DNA of 64,000 nucleotides from Ottelia alismoides (taxonomy: Eukaryota > Streptophyta > Magnoliopsida > Alismatales > Hydrocharitaceae): NCBI GenBank assembly GCA_037367405.1, contig JAZKJV010000086.1:62001-126000 (forward strand). The letters are read 5' to 3'. Position 1 is the first letter of the stretch. Each line of letters begins with the position of its first letter. The position numbers and the translations under genes are program-made. A model generated the notes under the pieces. The model worked only from the letters and a program-made list of their open reading frames with translations, was not told the origin of the DNA and did no database searches. Of the stretch, positions 1 through 11,149 are shown one piece after another.

Positions 1-1284
1 TTTTTTCTAAAAAAACTCTCTAAAAAAATCATCACAAAAAAACTAACTAATAAGTTGGTTTAATCCCTGACACTTACACTTTCACATAAGACTAGTAATG
101 TTCAAGAACACTTGGTTTATGAGGTCTTGAGATTTTGAGTTAACCAGCCTTAGTCATTAGGGTCCTTGACTTAATTATTCACATTTACCTAGTTTGAAAG
201 ATTTGTGTGCTATATTGCATGCTTAATCTCTACCTTAAGAATATGATCAGCACCTCACATACACGAATGCAGTTATGATGAGATGAGTTGAAATTTCACT
301 TGAGGAACTGGGATGAGGGATTTGAGTTTGGACTTGATTTGATGATGCTCGAGGATGGGATAAAATCAATGAAGGCTTCATGAAACCCGAGTGTCAGCAT
401 CTTTAGCCAGTATGAGAACATGGTTCTTGTACTATCTCTTGACATTTACCTATGTGCCAGGGTGTGATAAAATAAAAAAATATTGATCAGTGTGCGCCAA
501 CTCTTGGTAAAAGCATTGGTGCTAGCCAAAAATACTACAAAACAATGAAATGATAAAGAAAACTCTCATTCCACAAAGTCAATTACCAAAAGAGCTTCCA
601 CCAAAGGCGAGCGCTCCCAGCCATTTCAAAGTGTCCACTTGAACCACCGCTATTAGGATCAAGAGTCGGGCTTGCACCAAAAAAGGGCTCTGCATCGTAA
701 ATGCTACAAGTCTGGGTGTAGAAGGTACGATAGGTACTCAAAAAAGGCACACCCCGGTGTACTCCCATAAAAACAAGTGCATACGGCTCCAACTTCTCTT
801 GACAGATGCACTGATCAACACCAAAAATATGCATTGCGTAATAAGGCACTTGAGAGGATCCTTGTTCCAATGAGAGGGAGAGAAGAAATGACACAATCCT
901 ATTCCATCCATCAACTGGTCTTCCATCTACACTTTTAATTCTGACAACTAAAGTGATAGTGGATTGGACGCAAGAAATGGTTTATTCCTGGTGTTGAGGA
1001 TCAGGTCCTTAGGAGAGTCTCTTGGTCAGGAACCTTGGGTGACGTTGTGACTCTACTCTTGTAATTGCGGTCAACACTTAAAGTCATATCCCTACTATAA
1101 ATGTATACAAAGGGAGGCTGATGATTAGGGAAATTGGATACCTTTTGACTAGAGCTTGGTTCAGCTTAGAATTTTAGGATCTCTAAAACCGAGAGTTCTT
1201 GAAGGGATCAAGTCTTATATTCACATGCACAGTCAGGGGTTAATCCAACTTATTCATTCTTTATTTGCTCGGGGACTAGCAAAG
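1..1284 (+). mobile_element. 3' tail of truncated Athila-like element E0
   Basis: This stretch lies directly upstream of a polypurine tract and an LTR in the same orientation, so it should be the 3' internal tail of a plus-strand LTR retrotransposon whose body is outside the window. No gag or pol motif is visible. Two overlapping minus-strand reading frames (about 583-926) look faintly protein-like, but I cannot assign them and they may be chance or a decayed insertion. At the right end (about 1,265-1,282) the short inverted repeat TTTGCT...AGCAAA around a G-rich loop also occurs upstream of the tracts of E1 and E6. Confidence 0.6.
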
Positions 1285-1300
1285 TTTAAGTATAGGGGGG
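1285..1300 (+). other. Polypurine tract of E0
   Basis: The sequence TTTAAGTATAGGGGGG immediately precedes the LTR start TGATGAATCC. The same tract precedes the E1 3' LTR (26,797-26,808) and, on the minus strand, the E6 3' LTR (8,258-8,272). In LTR retroelements this is the RNase H-resistant primer for plus-strand DNA synthesis. Its position makes the following LTR a 3' LTR. Confidence 0.85.
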
Positions 1301-2234
1301 TGATGAATCCATGATTCATCACCTCAATATCTTGATCTTAGCAAAATCCCTGAGTAAAATCCCAGAAAAATGTCCACAAAATCAATAAATTAACAAAATG
1401 ACTCTTGTAAATAAAACAAACTAATTGTTGTATATTAGATTGTACAAAATAAATTAAAAATAAAAAGCTGCAAAATCGAAGGAGTTTCTCACATGTAAAT
1501 AGCCCAAAACTTCATGTATTTTTAATAATTTCATTCAACCCCTTATTGGTTCTCCAACTTGTTCATAACAATGTATATAAAAATACAAAAAAAACATTTT
1601 TTTCTCAAATAAATGCTCCTAGATCCCAAAGGGAAAAAGCCGTGAAAACCAACTTCCAAGATAAATTCCCGCTCCGTATGAACTCCAAATTCGCCAAACT
1701 CACTTTTAAAGTTGAAGTTAGAAAATTACCTATCCAACATAAGTGGTTTCATTAAAATCGGAGCTCATTTGCAAAAGTTGGGTTTTGGGACCTAGTTGTA
1801 CATTGTATATTATGTATATATTCATTCTTTTTTCATTTTTTATTTTATCTTTTCTAATTATTAAAAATACAAAAAAATCCTGATTGTGTTGTATTTTGAT
1901 TATACTATTTTGATGTATTTTTCCGTTCTAAATATCTCTTATTAAAAAGATAAAAAATACATATTAGAAAAGCAAACAAAAAATGTACATGTTGTATGTA
2001 TTCCCTTGTAAATTCTCCACTATTTTTTCCTTCTTTATAAATTTTGTTGTATTTAATGTAGCCTACTTTATTTCATTTTATTTATTTATTTATTTTACAT
2101 TCTCTACAATAACCACCATTCAACTCATTCTACCACCAACCTCCATTCAACCCCACCATTTTTTAAACCTACCATTCATCTACATTAATAAAATAACCTC
2201 TCACCATTTTAATAACCTCTCATTTCATCCTCTC

Positions 2235-2240
2235 TATATA
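2235..2240 (+). promoter_or_regulatory. TATA-like box in E0 LTR
   Basis: TATATA lies at the boundary between the AT-rich U3 and the GC-rich block. TATA boxes occupy the same place in the E3 LTR (49,694) and E2 LTR (56,077). It probably marks the RNA polymerase II promoter. The transcription start is not determinable from sequence alone. Confidence 0.5.
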
Positions 2241-2699
2241 CATCCCATCCTCCTAAATTTGCACTTGATCCATCTTTATGTGAGAAGAGCATAGTTCTCA
2301 GAGTTGAATCGGTGACAGCGACACAACCGCGGTCGAGTGACGACGGCCCTCTCTCCGATGAGATCCGTTGGCTTTTCGGCCAACATCGTGCGTTGCTCGA
2401 GCTCATCGCTCGGCGGCGATTCGAGCGAAGACTGTGCTCTCGTAAGCACACCATAGGAGACTGTCTCCATCGTAGGTAATTTTTCTTCTCATTTTATTAT
2501 CTTGTCATTTTTTGCAATTTTTTTAGCACATCATTTCACCACCCAAAAATCGTTCATTTGTTTATATCTCTATCACATCACCACCAACTCATCATCTTAC
2601 CCTTTTGCATACATATTTGTTTCCTGTTTATAAACAAATTAAGAAAAAAATTAATAAAATCTAAAACCAAAAAAATCATTAAAAATTAAAAAAAATAAC

Positions 2700-2712
2700 G
2701 GGGGGGGGGGGG
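2700..2712 (+). repeat. G13 homopolymer
   Basis: A run of 13 G abuts the GC-rich block of the E0 LTR. A run this long is prone to slippage and to sequencing error, so its exact length is unreliable. Confidence 0.9.
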
Positions 2713-4237
2713 ACAGCTCCACGCCGTTGCTCCCACCCCCTCTCCTCATCGCCGTTAGCCAGGCGCCGCCAGCCGGGCGCCGCCAGCGCGTGCTCTCCAA
2801 CAGCTGCGTGATCGCCCGCGCGTTGGCCGCCGCGCGCTAGCAGCGCCAGCGCTGCCCCTCGACCTCAGTTCATCCTCCAACTCTCTCGTCGAGACCCACC
2901 CGCCACCTACGCCACGACCACCGTTGCGCCGCCCAAGGCAGCGCCACCCTTCCTCGCTGCCTCCTCTGCACGCCGGCGCGATCACGCGACCTCCCTTACC
3001 GCTGGCCACCGCCACCGACCTTTGGGTTCACCTCCCCGTTTCTGCCAGGAAGAAGAAGAGAAGGTTATTTTTTTTAAAATTTTTTATTGTAAAAAATGCA
3101 TACTTATCTCGCAAAGTTTTCTTAATTACAACCGAGTCCTTGTACATAGTTTGTATTGTCTAAGCTCATTTTTGTTTTGCACAAAGACACTTGTGTTTGC
3201 TTATTAATTTGGACATCTTTTGAGCATCATTTTATTTAATGAAAATTCCATTGTGTTGAGCAACTAATTGCCTACATTCTGAATATTTATTTGTATTTTT
3301 TTGAGTTGTGATTAATTAATTAAAAATGTTTAACTGAAATTCTGCATATTTCACCCATTCTGTGATATTAAATTCATATTTAACACATAGTTGCTCTAAA
3401 AATTCCACAAAAATTAAACATGAAATAAACCTTGATAAGTGGTTGAGATACTATCCAAATTTTATCCCAAATGGACTTGTTTTGTGCCTGAAATAAATTG
3501 TAGAGTGATTTTAGTATTCGATTTTTAATTAAATCCACGTATATCATTTTCGCAAAATTTGAAGTCTTCTGGATGCCATACGAAAATACCTATATGAGAT
3601 AAGTTTCTCTATGCCTAATTTGAAATTGTGGATTTATTAGGACTTATTTACTCAGTGTCACTCTGTTTTCACTAAAAAATCATTAAAAATTTTGTAGCTT
3701 GTCAAAAAAACTCCAAACATATTACTGTAGCTTCCTTGTGTCATGTTTTCATTCCAGCAAAATTTTCATAATTTTTGCTTACTGTTTGTTCGAAAAATTA
3801 CGAAAAGACCCATAAAAAATGTGCATTTTTAATTATTGCATTTTAAACCATAAAATTCCAAAAAAAGTGTCTTGCATTCATTACTGGATTAGCATTCTAG
3901 GAAAAATATAATTTGGCCAAATTGGATTAATGTCATTTTAAAATTAATTTGGCTAAGTTGTGTATTTGCTTAGTGTCTTAATTCAACCACATCTTGCATT
4001 GGCATTTCATTTTGCATTAAAAAATCTAAAAAAATTACTGCTTGAAAATCTAGACCTAAGTTTTCAAATTAAACCCAAGTTGTTTCTTTGCCTCCCTGTG
4101 TTCGACCCCAGACTTGCCCGGGATATAAATTAAACCGAGACACTCTTCACGGAGATCCTTCTCTAGGTTCTGATTGAATCGCTGAGTACACGTACTACAA
4201 TGTGTCTGAATTAAACATTGTATTTAGCGACTCGTCA

Positions 4238-4471
4238 ATGTCCTCACAAGTAAGATGCACCGAAGAAGGCCGAGGTCCATGAGAAATCGATCCGGTAGTA
4301 TAACGACGTGACGGTGGTGGCAAGGCTCTCTAGGTCAACATGTGGATGATGACAATATTGAGATAGAGATTAGGTGTGTAGAGAACAGAAAGATAGATAG
4401 AGAGAGAGAGAGAGCCTAATTGCTCTTCAATTGATGTATGTGTTGTGTGTAAAAGAAAAGGTTGTTCTTAC
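4238..4471. other. Unassigned spacer between E0 LTR and E6, with GATA/GA microsatellite
   Basis: This 234-bp stretch separates the inferred end of the E0 LTR from the inferred outer end of the E6 3' LTR. It contains a short simple repeat of GATA and GA units at about 4,391-4,415. No coding or structural signal is visible otherwise. If the E0 boundary is misplaced, part of it may belong to that LTR. Confidence 0.5.
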
Positions 4472-7400
4472 TAAAGAACCATCAAATACCTTATGTAATT
4501 CATAGTTATTGTCGTAGTAGTCGGGTACTTAGGACTAATAAAAAAGACCACTAAATTTATCTTTGTAATTCATAGCGAGCAGTTAGATTTTATTTTACTT
4601 GGGCAACCCCAAGTTCGAACTCAAGGAGTCCATTGTCTCCTTAGGTTAGTTAATAGTCAATATATAATCTAGGTTTTTAGAGACGTATGTTTTTGTAATT
4701 TTTTATGCAAATAAAATGTAAGTGCAAATTGAGACAAGTTTAAAGACTAAAATACAATTTTCAATCAAACTATATCCAAAAAACTAAAACTTGGCCAGAA
4801 TTTGTAGAATGATGGAATCGATGCTTTTTTTTTTGAAATTTCTGATTTACAATGAATTTATTATTAAAATACATTCATGGCGATTTTTCAAAAATTAATT
4901 TTAATAAATAGATTACCTTTTTATTTCTCGAAAAATGTTAGATCCTAAAGATAATGCATCTATGAACTATTAAAAATCAATTTCCCAAATCACCATTTAC
5001 CTTTGAGACCTTGATATGTGTGCAAATGCAATGATTTCTTGGAACAAAATAGAACACACATAAATAAACCTAATGATAATTTTCAGGAATTTTAGGGGTA
5101 ATAATCAATTTAACATCAGTTTCAAATCACACGATAGGTAAAATATACAATTTTGAACCAAATTAACTATATTAAATAAACAATAGCTCATAAAAATTAA
5201 ACAATCATCCACTGCGGAGGAAAATAAAAATTAAACAATTTTGATAAGGCATAATTGTTCTACAAAATACAGTTTTTAGAATGATAAAATAATAACAAAA
5301 TGAGACTCAAAAGAAAGCCATATCACATGGTTCTAAATGCAATTACAGAAAACAAAATTAAAACAAAAATAGCATAAAATATGCGTTTCTTAAATAACTG
5401 AGAACTGCGGAGGAAATTTTGTAATGCTGTGCATGTGGGCTCTAGGTTGGCAGGTCCTTTTTGCAACTGGTTGAAACATTTAGGGTGTGTTTGGTTGGCG
5501 GGTTAAGGCGGGTTAAACTGGTAAGGGTAATATGTTTTTGTGTTTTGATGTTTGGATAGAGGGTTAAAGTAGGGGTGGGTTAGAAGTGGGTTTGAGGTGA
5601 TATGATTGTATTGAAGTTTGAAAAAGTGAGTAGTTATTGTGATGTGATTGTATTGAAGTTTGGAAAAGGGAGTAGAAGTGGAGTAGTTTATAGTTTTTAT
5701 ATGATATGATGGTATAATATATTATTTTTTGATAGGATTGATGATGTAAAATTGATTTATTTAATTTTTTTAAAAAAAGAATAAAATGGGGCCCACGGGG
5801 AGAGAGGAGGATGTGGGTTAAGGGGGGTAAACTCCCCTAACACGCATGTAACCCGCGAACCAAACGCTACTTTAGGACCTTAGTTCAATCTTCCCTGTAA
5901 AATATGTGATACGCACACAATATCAAATAGACAGGGATCTTATTGGGAATTATGGAGTATGGGGAGTTTGGGATAAGTGCAATTATCCCTCTTGCTCATG
6001 CACCTCATACGTGAGGGGGAGGTCTAGGGTGGCGAGTACACATGCTGAGGGAGGCGTGCAGGTTGAGGCGGTCTCGGCGAGCGGTGGCAATGGCCTTAAT
6101 TGTTACTTTCTGGCAGAGCGGCGGGCGATGGCTTCTTGCTCGAGAGGATGGCATTGCTGGTGGATGGAAGAGGCGTGGGGCGGTGGTTGGAGCGGAGGAG
6201 CTGGTGATGGTGAGGGCATACGATTGTCATTCTCTGGCAGAGGACCCACGACCCGAGGGCGATGCCGATTGCAACGGTGGCAGACGATGATGGGCGAAGC
6301 GAGAGATGTGGGGGAGAGGTTTGATGTGTAACGAGGATATAAACAGAAGGTGGGCTCAAACGGAGGAGTGGAGATGGTCAGGCGGAGAGGCGATTGGGTA
6401 AGAACAAGATGGGTCAGAGGCAAAGACACTAAGGGATGAAGCAAAGAAATAGAGGAATAGTGGGAGAGGAAAAAGATAGGGGGGTTGTCGTTCTCCTGAA
6501 ATGGAGTGGATGTAGAACCCTCTCAAGTAATCTCCTCAAATAGCTCTGACGATCGAGCTATGAAGTTGAGCGGGTCTTTAGAAAGCTTTGCTGTAAGGTC
6601 TGATTAGACCTTAGATCACACTGCACGGGGAAGTGTTCACCGTCGCTTCTACAAAGGAGGGCCCGCTGTCACCGATTGCTGGAGCTCTTGTTCTCCCTTT
6701 GACAAATGATGGCGTATAGAGGTTGGCATCAAACTTTTAAGGGAGTTGGTTTTTGGCGGTTGTGGTCATGTGCTGCAAGGTACGAGGAGGTAGAGTACTG
6801 GCATAGCACGAGGCAGAGGCGCAGTCATGCACGCTGCTCAAAAAACATGAGGGAGAGAGGTGAATAGTGGCACCACCACGATGATAGTTGCAACTACCAA
6901 AGGTGGCGGAGGGGAAGGGTGCAAGACGTAGGCTTAGCGAGGAAGGAGATGGGGTCGCAACGTCGTCGGAGTTGGGGGCTACCACAGGGTAAAGGCAAAA
7001 ATAAATTAAAAACTAAAATATAAATAGAAATATAAATATCAATTATAATTAAAATAATAAATAAATTATAAATATCCAATTAAAATAAATAAATAAATAT
7101 GTAAAAGGAAAAATAATAAAATAATAAATAAATAAAGATAAACAAATAGATAAATTTAATAATAAGTAAATTTAATTAATTAATAATAAAAGGAAATAAA
7201 AATAGGGGTGGCACGGAGCGGCTCCAAGAGCGGCCACATGTCTCTCCTAGAAAATTCTAAATTAAATTAAAAGAAAAACAAAAATAAATAGCAAATTAAG
7301 TCAAATAAAAAAGTGATCAACATGAAATCGTTCGTCCGTACGAGATCTACAACTTTCGTGAAGCATCCAAAATCATTAGAAATCATTCGTACAAAAAGTA

Positions 7401-8257
7401 TTTTTTGTGGTACTCTATATATTTAAAATACCGTATTTTTGTATTTTGCTATTTTTTGGCATTTTTAAATAATATAATTGAAATATAGATAAAAATATGA
7501 AATAAATATCTATAACTTAATCTAATTTTATGGATTTTAAATAATTAAGAAAAAAAGATATAAAATAAAATGAATATATATACAAACTAATTATACATGC
7601 TCCGATTGAATTATTTTCTTTAATTTTTGCCTCAATTTTTATTTTGATTTTTACACATTTTATTAAAACAACAATAAAAGAAAATAAATGCAAAAGAACT
7701 AAACGGAACATGATTATTTTTGTACAAAAATAATAAGGGCAAAATAGGTCAATATATACAATATAGAACAGGGGCCCAAACCCAAGTTTCACACATTAAC
7801 TCTGATTCTTTTGAAATTGATCTTGTTTTGTAGGTAGTTGAATATACATTAATTGACAAGTGAGTAGGGTCCATCGGAGGCCGTATGAGAGAGATATTCA
7901 TGTTTTGCGGCATTAGTCTCAAATTAGAGTTTGGGTTTTATTGGGTAAATTTACAAGTTAGTATTTTTATGATATTTTTAATTTATTACTGTTAGTAATA
8001 TGTAAACTATAAAGTTGATTTTATTCAATTCTGAGTATGAAAAATAAATAAAAATAGGAGAAAATATGGTATAATGCAGTTGATATTTACAAGGGAATTG
8101 GGCTTCTCTTGTAATGCAATATGCGTGCTAAAATGCCAATATTAATTATAAATGCACGAATGATAAAAATATAGAATAAATGGAGAAATGAAACTAATTA
8201 CTCGAGAACGAAGCTCGATTTTCAACTTTTAAGAGTAATGAGTCACATATTTATTAG
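4472..8257 (-). repeat. 3' LTR of E6 (LTR A), containing a MITE
   Basis: Read on the minus strand it starts at 8,257 beside the PPT and is homologous along its length to 32,707-44,086. Clear matches include about 7,330-7,500 with 43,165-43,330, and 4,500-5,480 with 32,730-33,720. The terminal palindrome is decayed. The region 6,000-6,980 is GC-rich and corresponds to the R-like block of related LTRs. The proline-rich reading frames there are in my view by-products of base composition, not genes. The outer end near 4,472 is set by alignment to LTR B and is good to only a few bases. Confidence 0.7.
5483..5871. mobile_element. Tourist-like (PIF/Harbinger) MITE
   Basis: This 389-bp insertion begins GGGTGTGTTTGGTTGGCGGG, and its reverse complement begins AGTAGCGTTTGGTTCGCGGG, giving imperfect terminal inverted repeats. 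TTA flanks both ends (5,480-5,482 and 5,872-5,874). The other LTR of the same element (33,721-33,727) shows the unoccupied site with a single TTTA between matching flanks. TTA duplication and G-rich TIRs are typical of PIF/Harbinger-type Tourist MITEs. There is no transposase inside, and the subterminal parts are rich in GGGTTA-like words. Confidence 0.88.
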
Positions 8258-8272
8258 CCCCTTATACTTAAA
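8258..8272 (-). other. Polypurine tract of E6
   Basis: On the minus strand this reads TTTAAGTATAAGGGG, directly before the start of LTR A. The 20 bp upstream on that strand (8,273-8,293) form an imperfect hairpin with a CGGGGA-type loop, like the one upstream of the E0 and E1 tracts. It establishes the minus orientation of E6 and marks LTR A as a 3' LTR. Confidence 0.8.
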
Positions 8273-10184
8273 CCTTGCTCGTCCCCGAACAACTAAAATG
8301 AATTGTAAAAGTGAAATGATATTGGATTACATACCAAGATCATGAACAAAAGGTGAAAATGGAGATCGACTCGACCTTTGGATTAATAATGTGATGGAAC
8401 TCCTTATGAGAATCAGGATTTTAATAACAATAGCCTCCAAGTTTGTTCATGTCAATATCCCGACCCAACTCATAAGTCATCTTAGATCAACTCCCTTCTT
8501 AAGCATCCCACATAAACACTGAATAATTGTCTACGGTGTGTTAAGGTTGTTAGCTCTTACCATCCAAAATGTCAAACTACCATGCAATCTCCTCCTCCAC
8601 TAACTTGTCCTCGGGGAGTCATTCATTTCCTTCTAAGTTCAGGAATGTGCTAGTTCACAATGAGTAAGGGAAGAACTACAGAAGAAGGGGATAAGAAGTG
8701 GAGAGTGGCCAGTGTACACAACTCTCTTTGTGAAGCTTGACTCGTGTAGCCAAATCCTCACCAGATCAGCATGCTATCTGAAGCTTGGACCATTTTGGTT
8801 TAATATTCCTTTTTTTTGTATTTGAGAATTCGCTCCTTTTTTGTAGAAATTTGTGGTTTCTCTACACTGATCTTTTGTGCCCCGATAGATATATAGTCTT
8901 TTGGTATGCCCATGTTTTGGGGTGTTAGATGAATTGCGCTAGTAGTCCATCCCTCATCCGATGATTTATTTTAACTAGGTACTCCAATCTTTAGATGTCC
9001 ACAATACCAAAGAAATAAACACACGATCTTCCAATACCTCGTCTGAGTTGAGCTAAGTACATTGTGTAGAGTACAACGTAATTCCTTATCTGAGATTCTA
9101 CTCAGAATGAGGTGACCAGGTTAAACACTAAGAGTCAAGTTTAGACATTGTCTTGTGAACTTGGAGAATTACGTCTAAGACCTAAAGTTCCTAAAATCCT
9201 ACTTCTCAACTGAAATTTAAGTACATTAAGGTAAAATCAAGTCCATCATCGATCTCTATTTATAGCTCAGTTCAGAACCCACTAACTTTCCATTTTGCAT
9301 ATGCAAGATATGTAAATGAAATGTAGATGATATACAATGCAAATGGATGAAGTGTAAAATGATTGATTTTTCCAATGCAAGAATGATATGCAAGAGTGAA
9401 TAAGAAATCCTTTTTTACAAATGTTTTTTAAAGCTTTTGGTATACCTCCTATTTTAACAATTTATAAAAGCACTATTTATAGGAATTTGACATTTGTTCT
9501 ACATATTTTACAAAGAGCGTTATACACATTATATTGATTTTACAAGTTTTATATAATTATAAATATTATACGAGTATACATGTATTTTATTTTTTTATCA
9601 AATTTTCCAATCCCATATATATTGCAAAAAGTATGAGCTATGGGTAAACTATATATGTAATATATACACACCCCTATACTTAGCGTGTATTATGTCTTCG
9701 GAGCACAAAAAGCAAGGAAACAAAATTCGTGCTTAGATTAGGAGAGTGAAAAATAACAAAAATAGAAGTCGACCCACCCTCCTATACTTAGTCTCTGGTC
9801 AACCTAAGTATATAAGAAGAGAAAAAATGGGATGGTTGAGGTCAAGAGATAAATGGATAAATATGTAGAGATAGGGTGGGTATTATTCCCCCCATACTCA
9901 GGCTCTAGTCAGCCTAGGTATAGGACAAGAGTAAGTTTGAGAGCCGATGGGATTGGGAAATATATAAAGAGAAAGGGGAGTGAAAATATACACAGATAAA
10001 GTGAAAAAGAAAAGAAGGATCAATTTAGGTCACTCTCCCCCTATACATAATATCTGGTCATCCTAAGTACAACCACAAAATGAAACGATATAGAGCCATG
10101 GAAAGTGATACAAATCACGGGGAACAAAAAGAAGAAAAAACTATAAAAGATAGAATAAGAATGTACAAGGATCAAGAAGGTTTG
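8273..10184 (-). mobile_element. 3' internal tail of E6, truncated by insertion of E1
   Basis: This region corresponds, on the minus strand, to the part of E1 between pol and the 3' LTR (24,730-26,796). The correspondence is clear for the stem-loop array (9,671-10,070) and for adjoining text: about 9,590-9,685 matches 25,200-25,260 in reverse complement. I see no gag, pol or env-like reading frame. The left boundary of the E1 LTR at 10,185 cuts it off. Confidence 0.7.
9671..10070 (-). repeat. Array of four PPT-like stem-loops in E6
   Basis: Four units can be read, with arms near 9,674-9,684/9,731-9,741, 9,783-9,791/9,804-9,812, 9,894-9,904/9,911-9,921 and 10,041-10,070. On the minus strand each unit has a TATACTTAGG-like arm, a loop, and a CTAAGTATAGG-like arm running into G residues, so its second arm copies the PPT. 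The second unit has nine perfect pairs, the third has 9 of 11, and the first and fourth are decayed. The order mirrors the array in E1 at 24,862-25,211. Confidence 0.72.
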
Positions 10185-11149
10185 TGATGAATACCCATTC
10201 ATCACTCTTTATTCTTATATTTTAGCTACAAAAACCTTTGCAAATACATGTATATTCTTGTAAATACAAATAATTACCAAAGTGCATGCATTGTATAAAG
10301 GTTAAATAATTAACATGTTTTTGTGCAAAAATAAAAGAATAAAGAGACAAAAGAAAAAGAGGGAGATATTTAGAATAAATATTGAGCGACCTAATCCCAA
10401 TGGAGGGCACAGCATGGGCCTGACCGCATAAAAGCCAAAGTAGAGAGAGATAGGGAGCTCATGTGTGTAAATACACCTGTAAATATAATAAAAATATTTT
10501 CCTATAAAAAAATAATAATAGAATAAATGGGATTGTATATATTTGTAAATACTTATAAATACAAAATCAAAATAAAAATAGAAAAATTAAAAAGAAAATA
10601 AAAATAGCATTCCTTGTACATATTCACCTTGTATATAAACCCACTCTTTTATTTATTTAGCCTTGTAAATAAATAAATTAAAATCCCTAAGAATTTTTAT
10701 ATATTCCACCTCTTATGTTTTAAATAAATAAATTAAAATCCATAAAAATAAAAATCAAATAAAAAGAACAAAAATTAAAAAAAAAAGAACATTGTACATA
10801 TACCATATATAGATGTATACATCTATTTATTTAAACCTTGTGTATAAATAATAAAAATAAAATAAAAATATCCTTTTATTCCTAATTTTATGTATAAATA
10901 AATAAAATATAAAATGGGAATAAAAATGTACAAAAATAACTAATTAAAAATCAAAAATTAAAAATCAATATTGTGTATATACCTATGTATAGTACTATAG
11001 TGTACATACCTCATTTTTATTTCAAAAAAATAATTAAAAATCACAAAAAATAGAAAAAATTAAAATAAACATTTTTCATGTTTTGAGTTTTTAATAATTC
11101 AGCCATTTAGTATTTTATTTTTAATTTCTAAATATTTATTACGTGGCCA

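Larger units (their letters stand above)
1301..4237 (+). repeat. 3' LTR of E0 (Athila-like)
   Basis: The LTR starts with TGATGAATC, a CAT loop and GATTCATCA, a terminal palindrome shared by all LTRs of this family in the window. It has the usual family plan: an AT-rich U3, a TATA-like box near 2,235, a short GC-rich R-like block (2,275-2,480), a second GC-rich block (2,713-3,055), then AT-rich U5 text ending near a TCGACC-type motif (about 4,100). The 3' end is uncertain. I place it at ...CTCGTCA (4,237) because related LTRs end in TCATCA. No second LTR of E0 is in the window. Confidence 0.6.

Noticed and set aside
583..926. Minus-strand gene in the E0 tail
   Set aside because: Two overlapping frames with protein-like words, but no domain I recognise, no second copy for comparison and no clear start. 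Kept only as a remark.
5906..6985. Proline-rich reading frames on both strands
   Set aside because: They lie in the GC-rich block of LTR A, overlap each other on opposite strands and are not preserved in LTR B (41,830-42,920).
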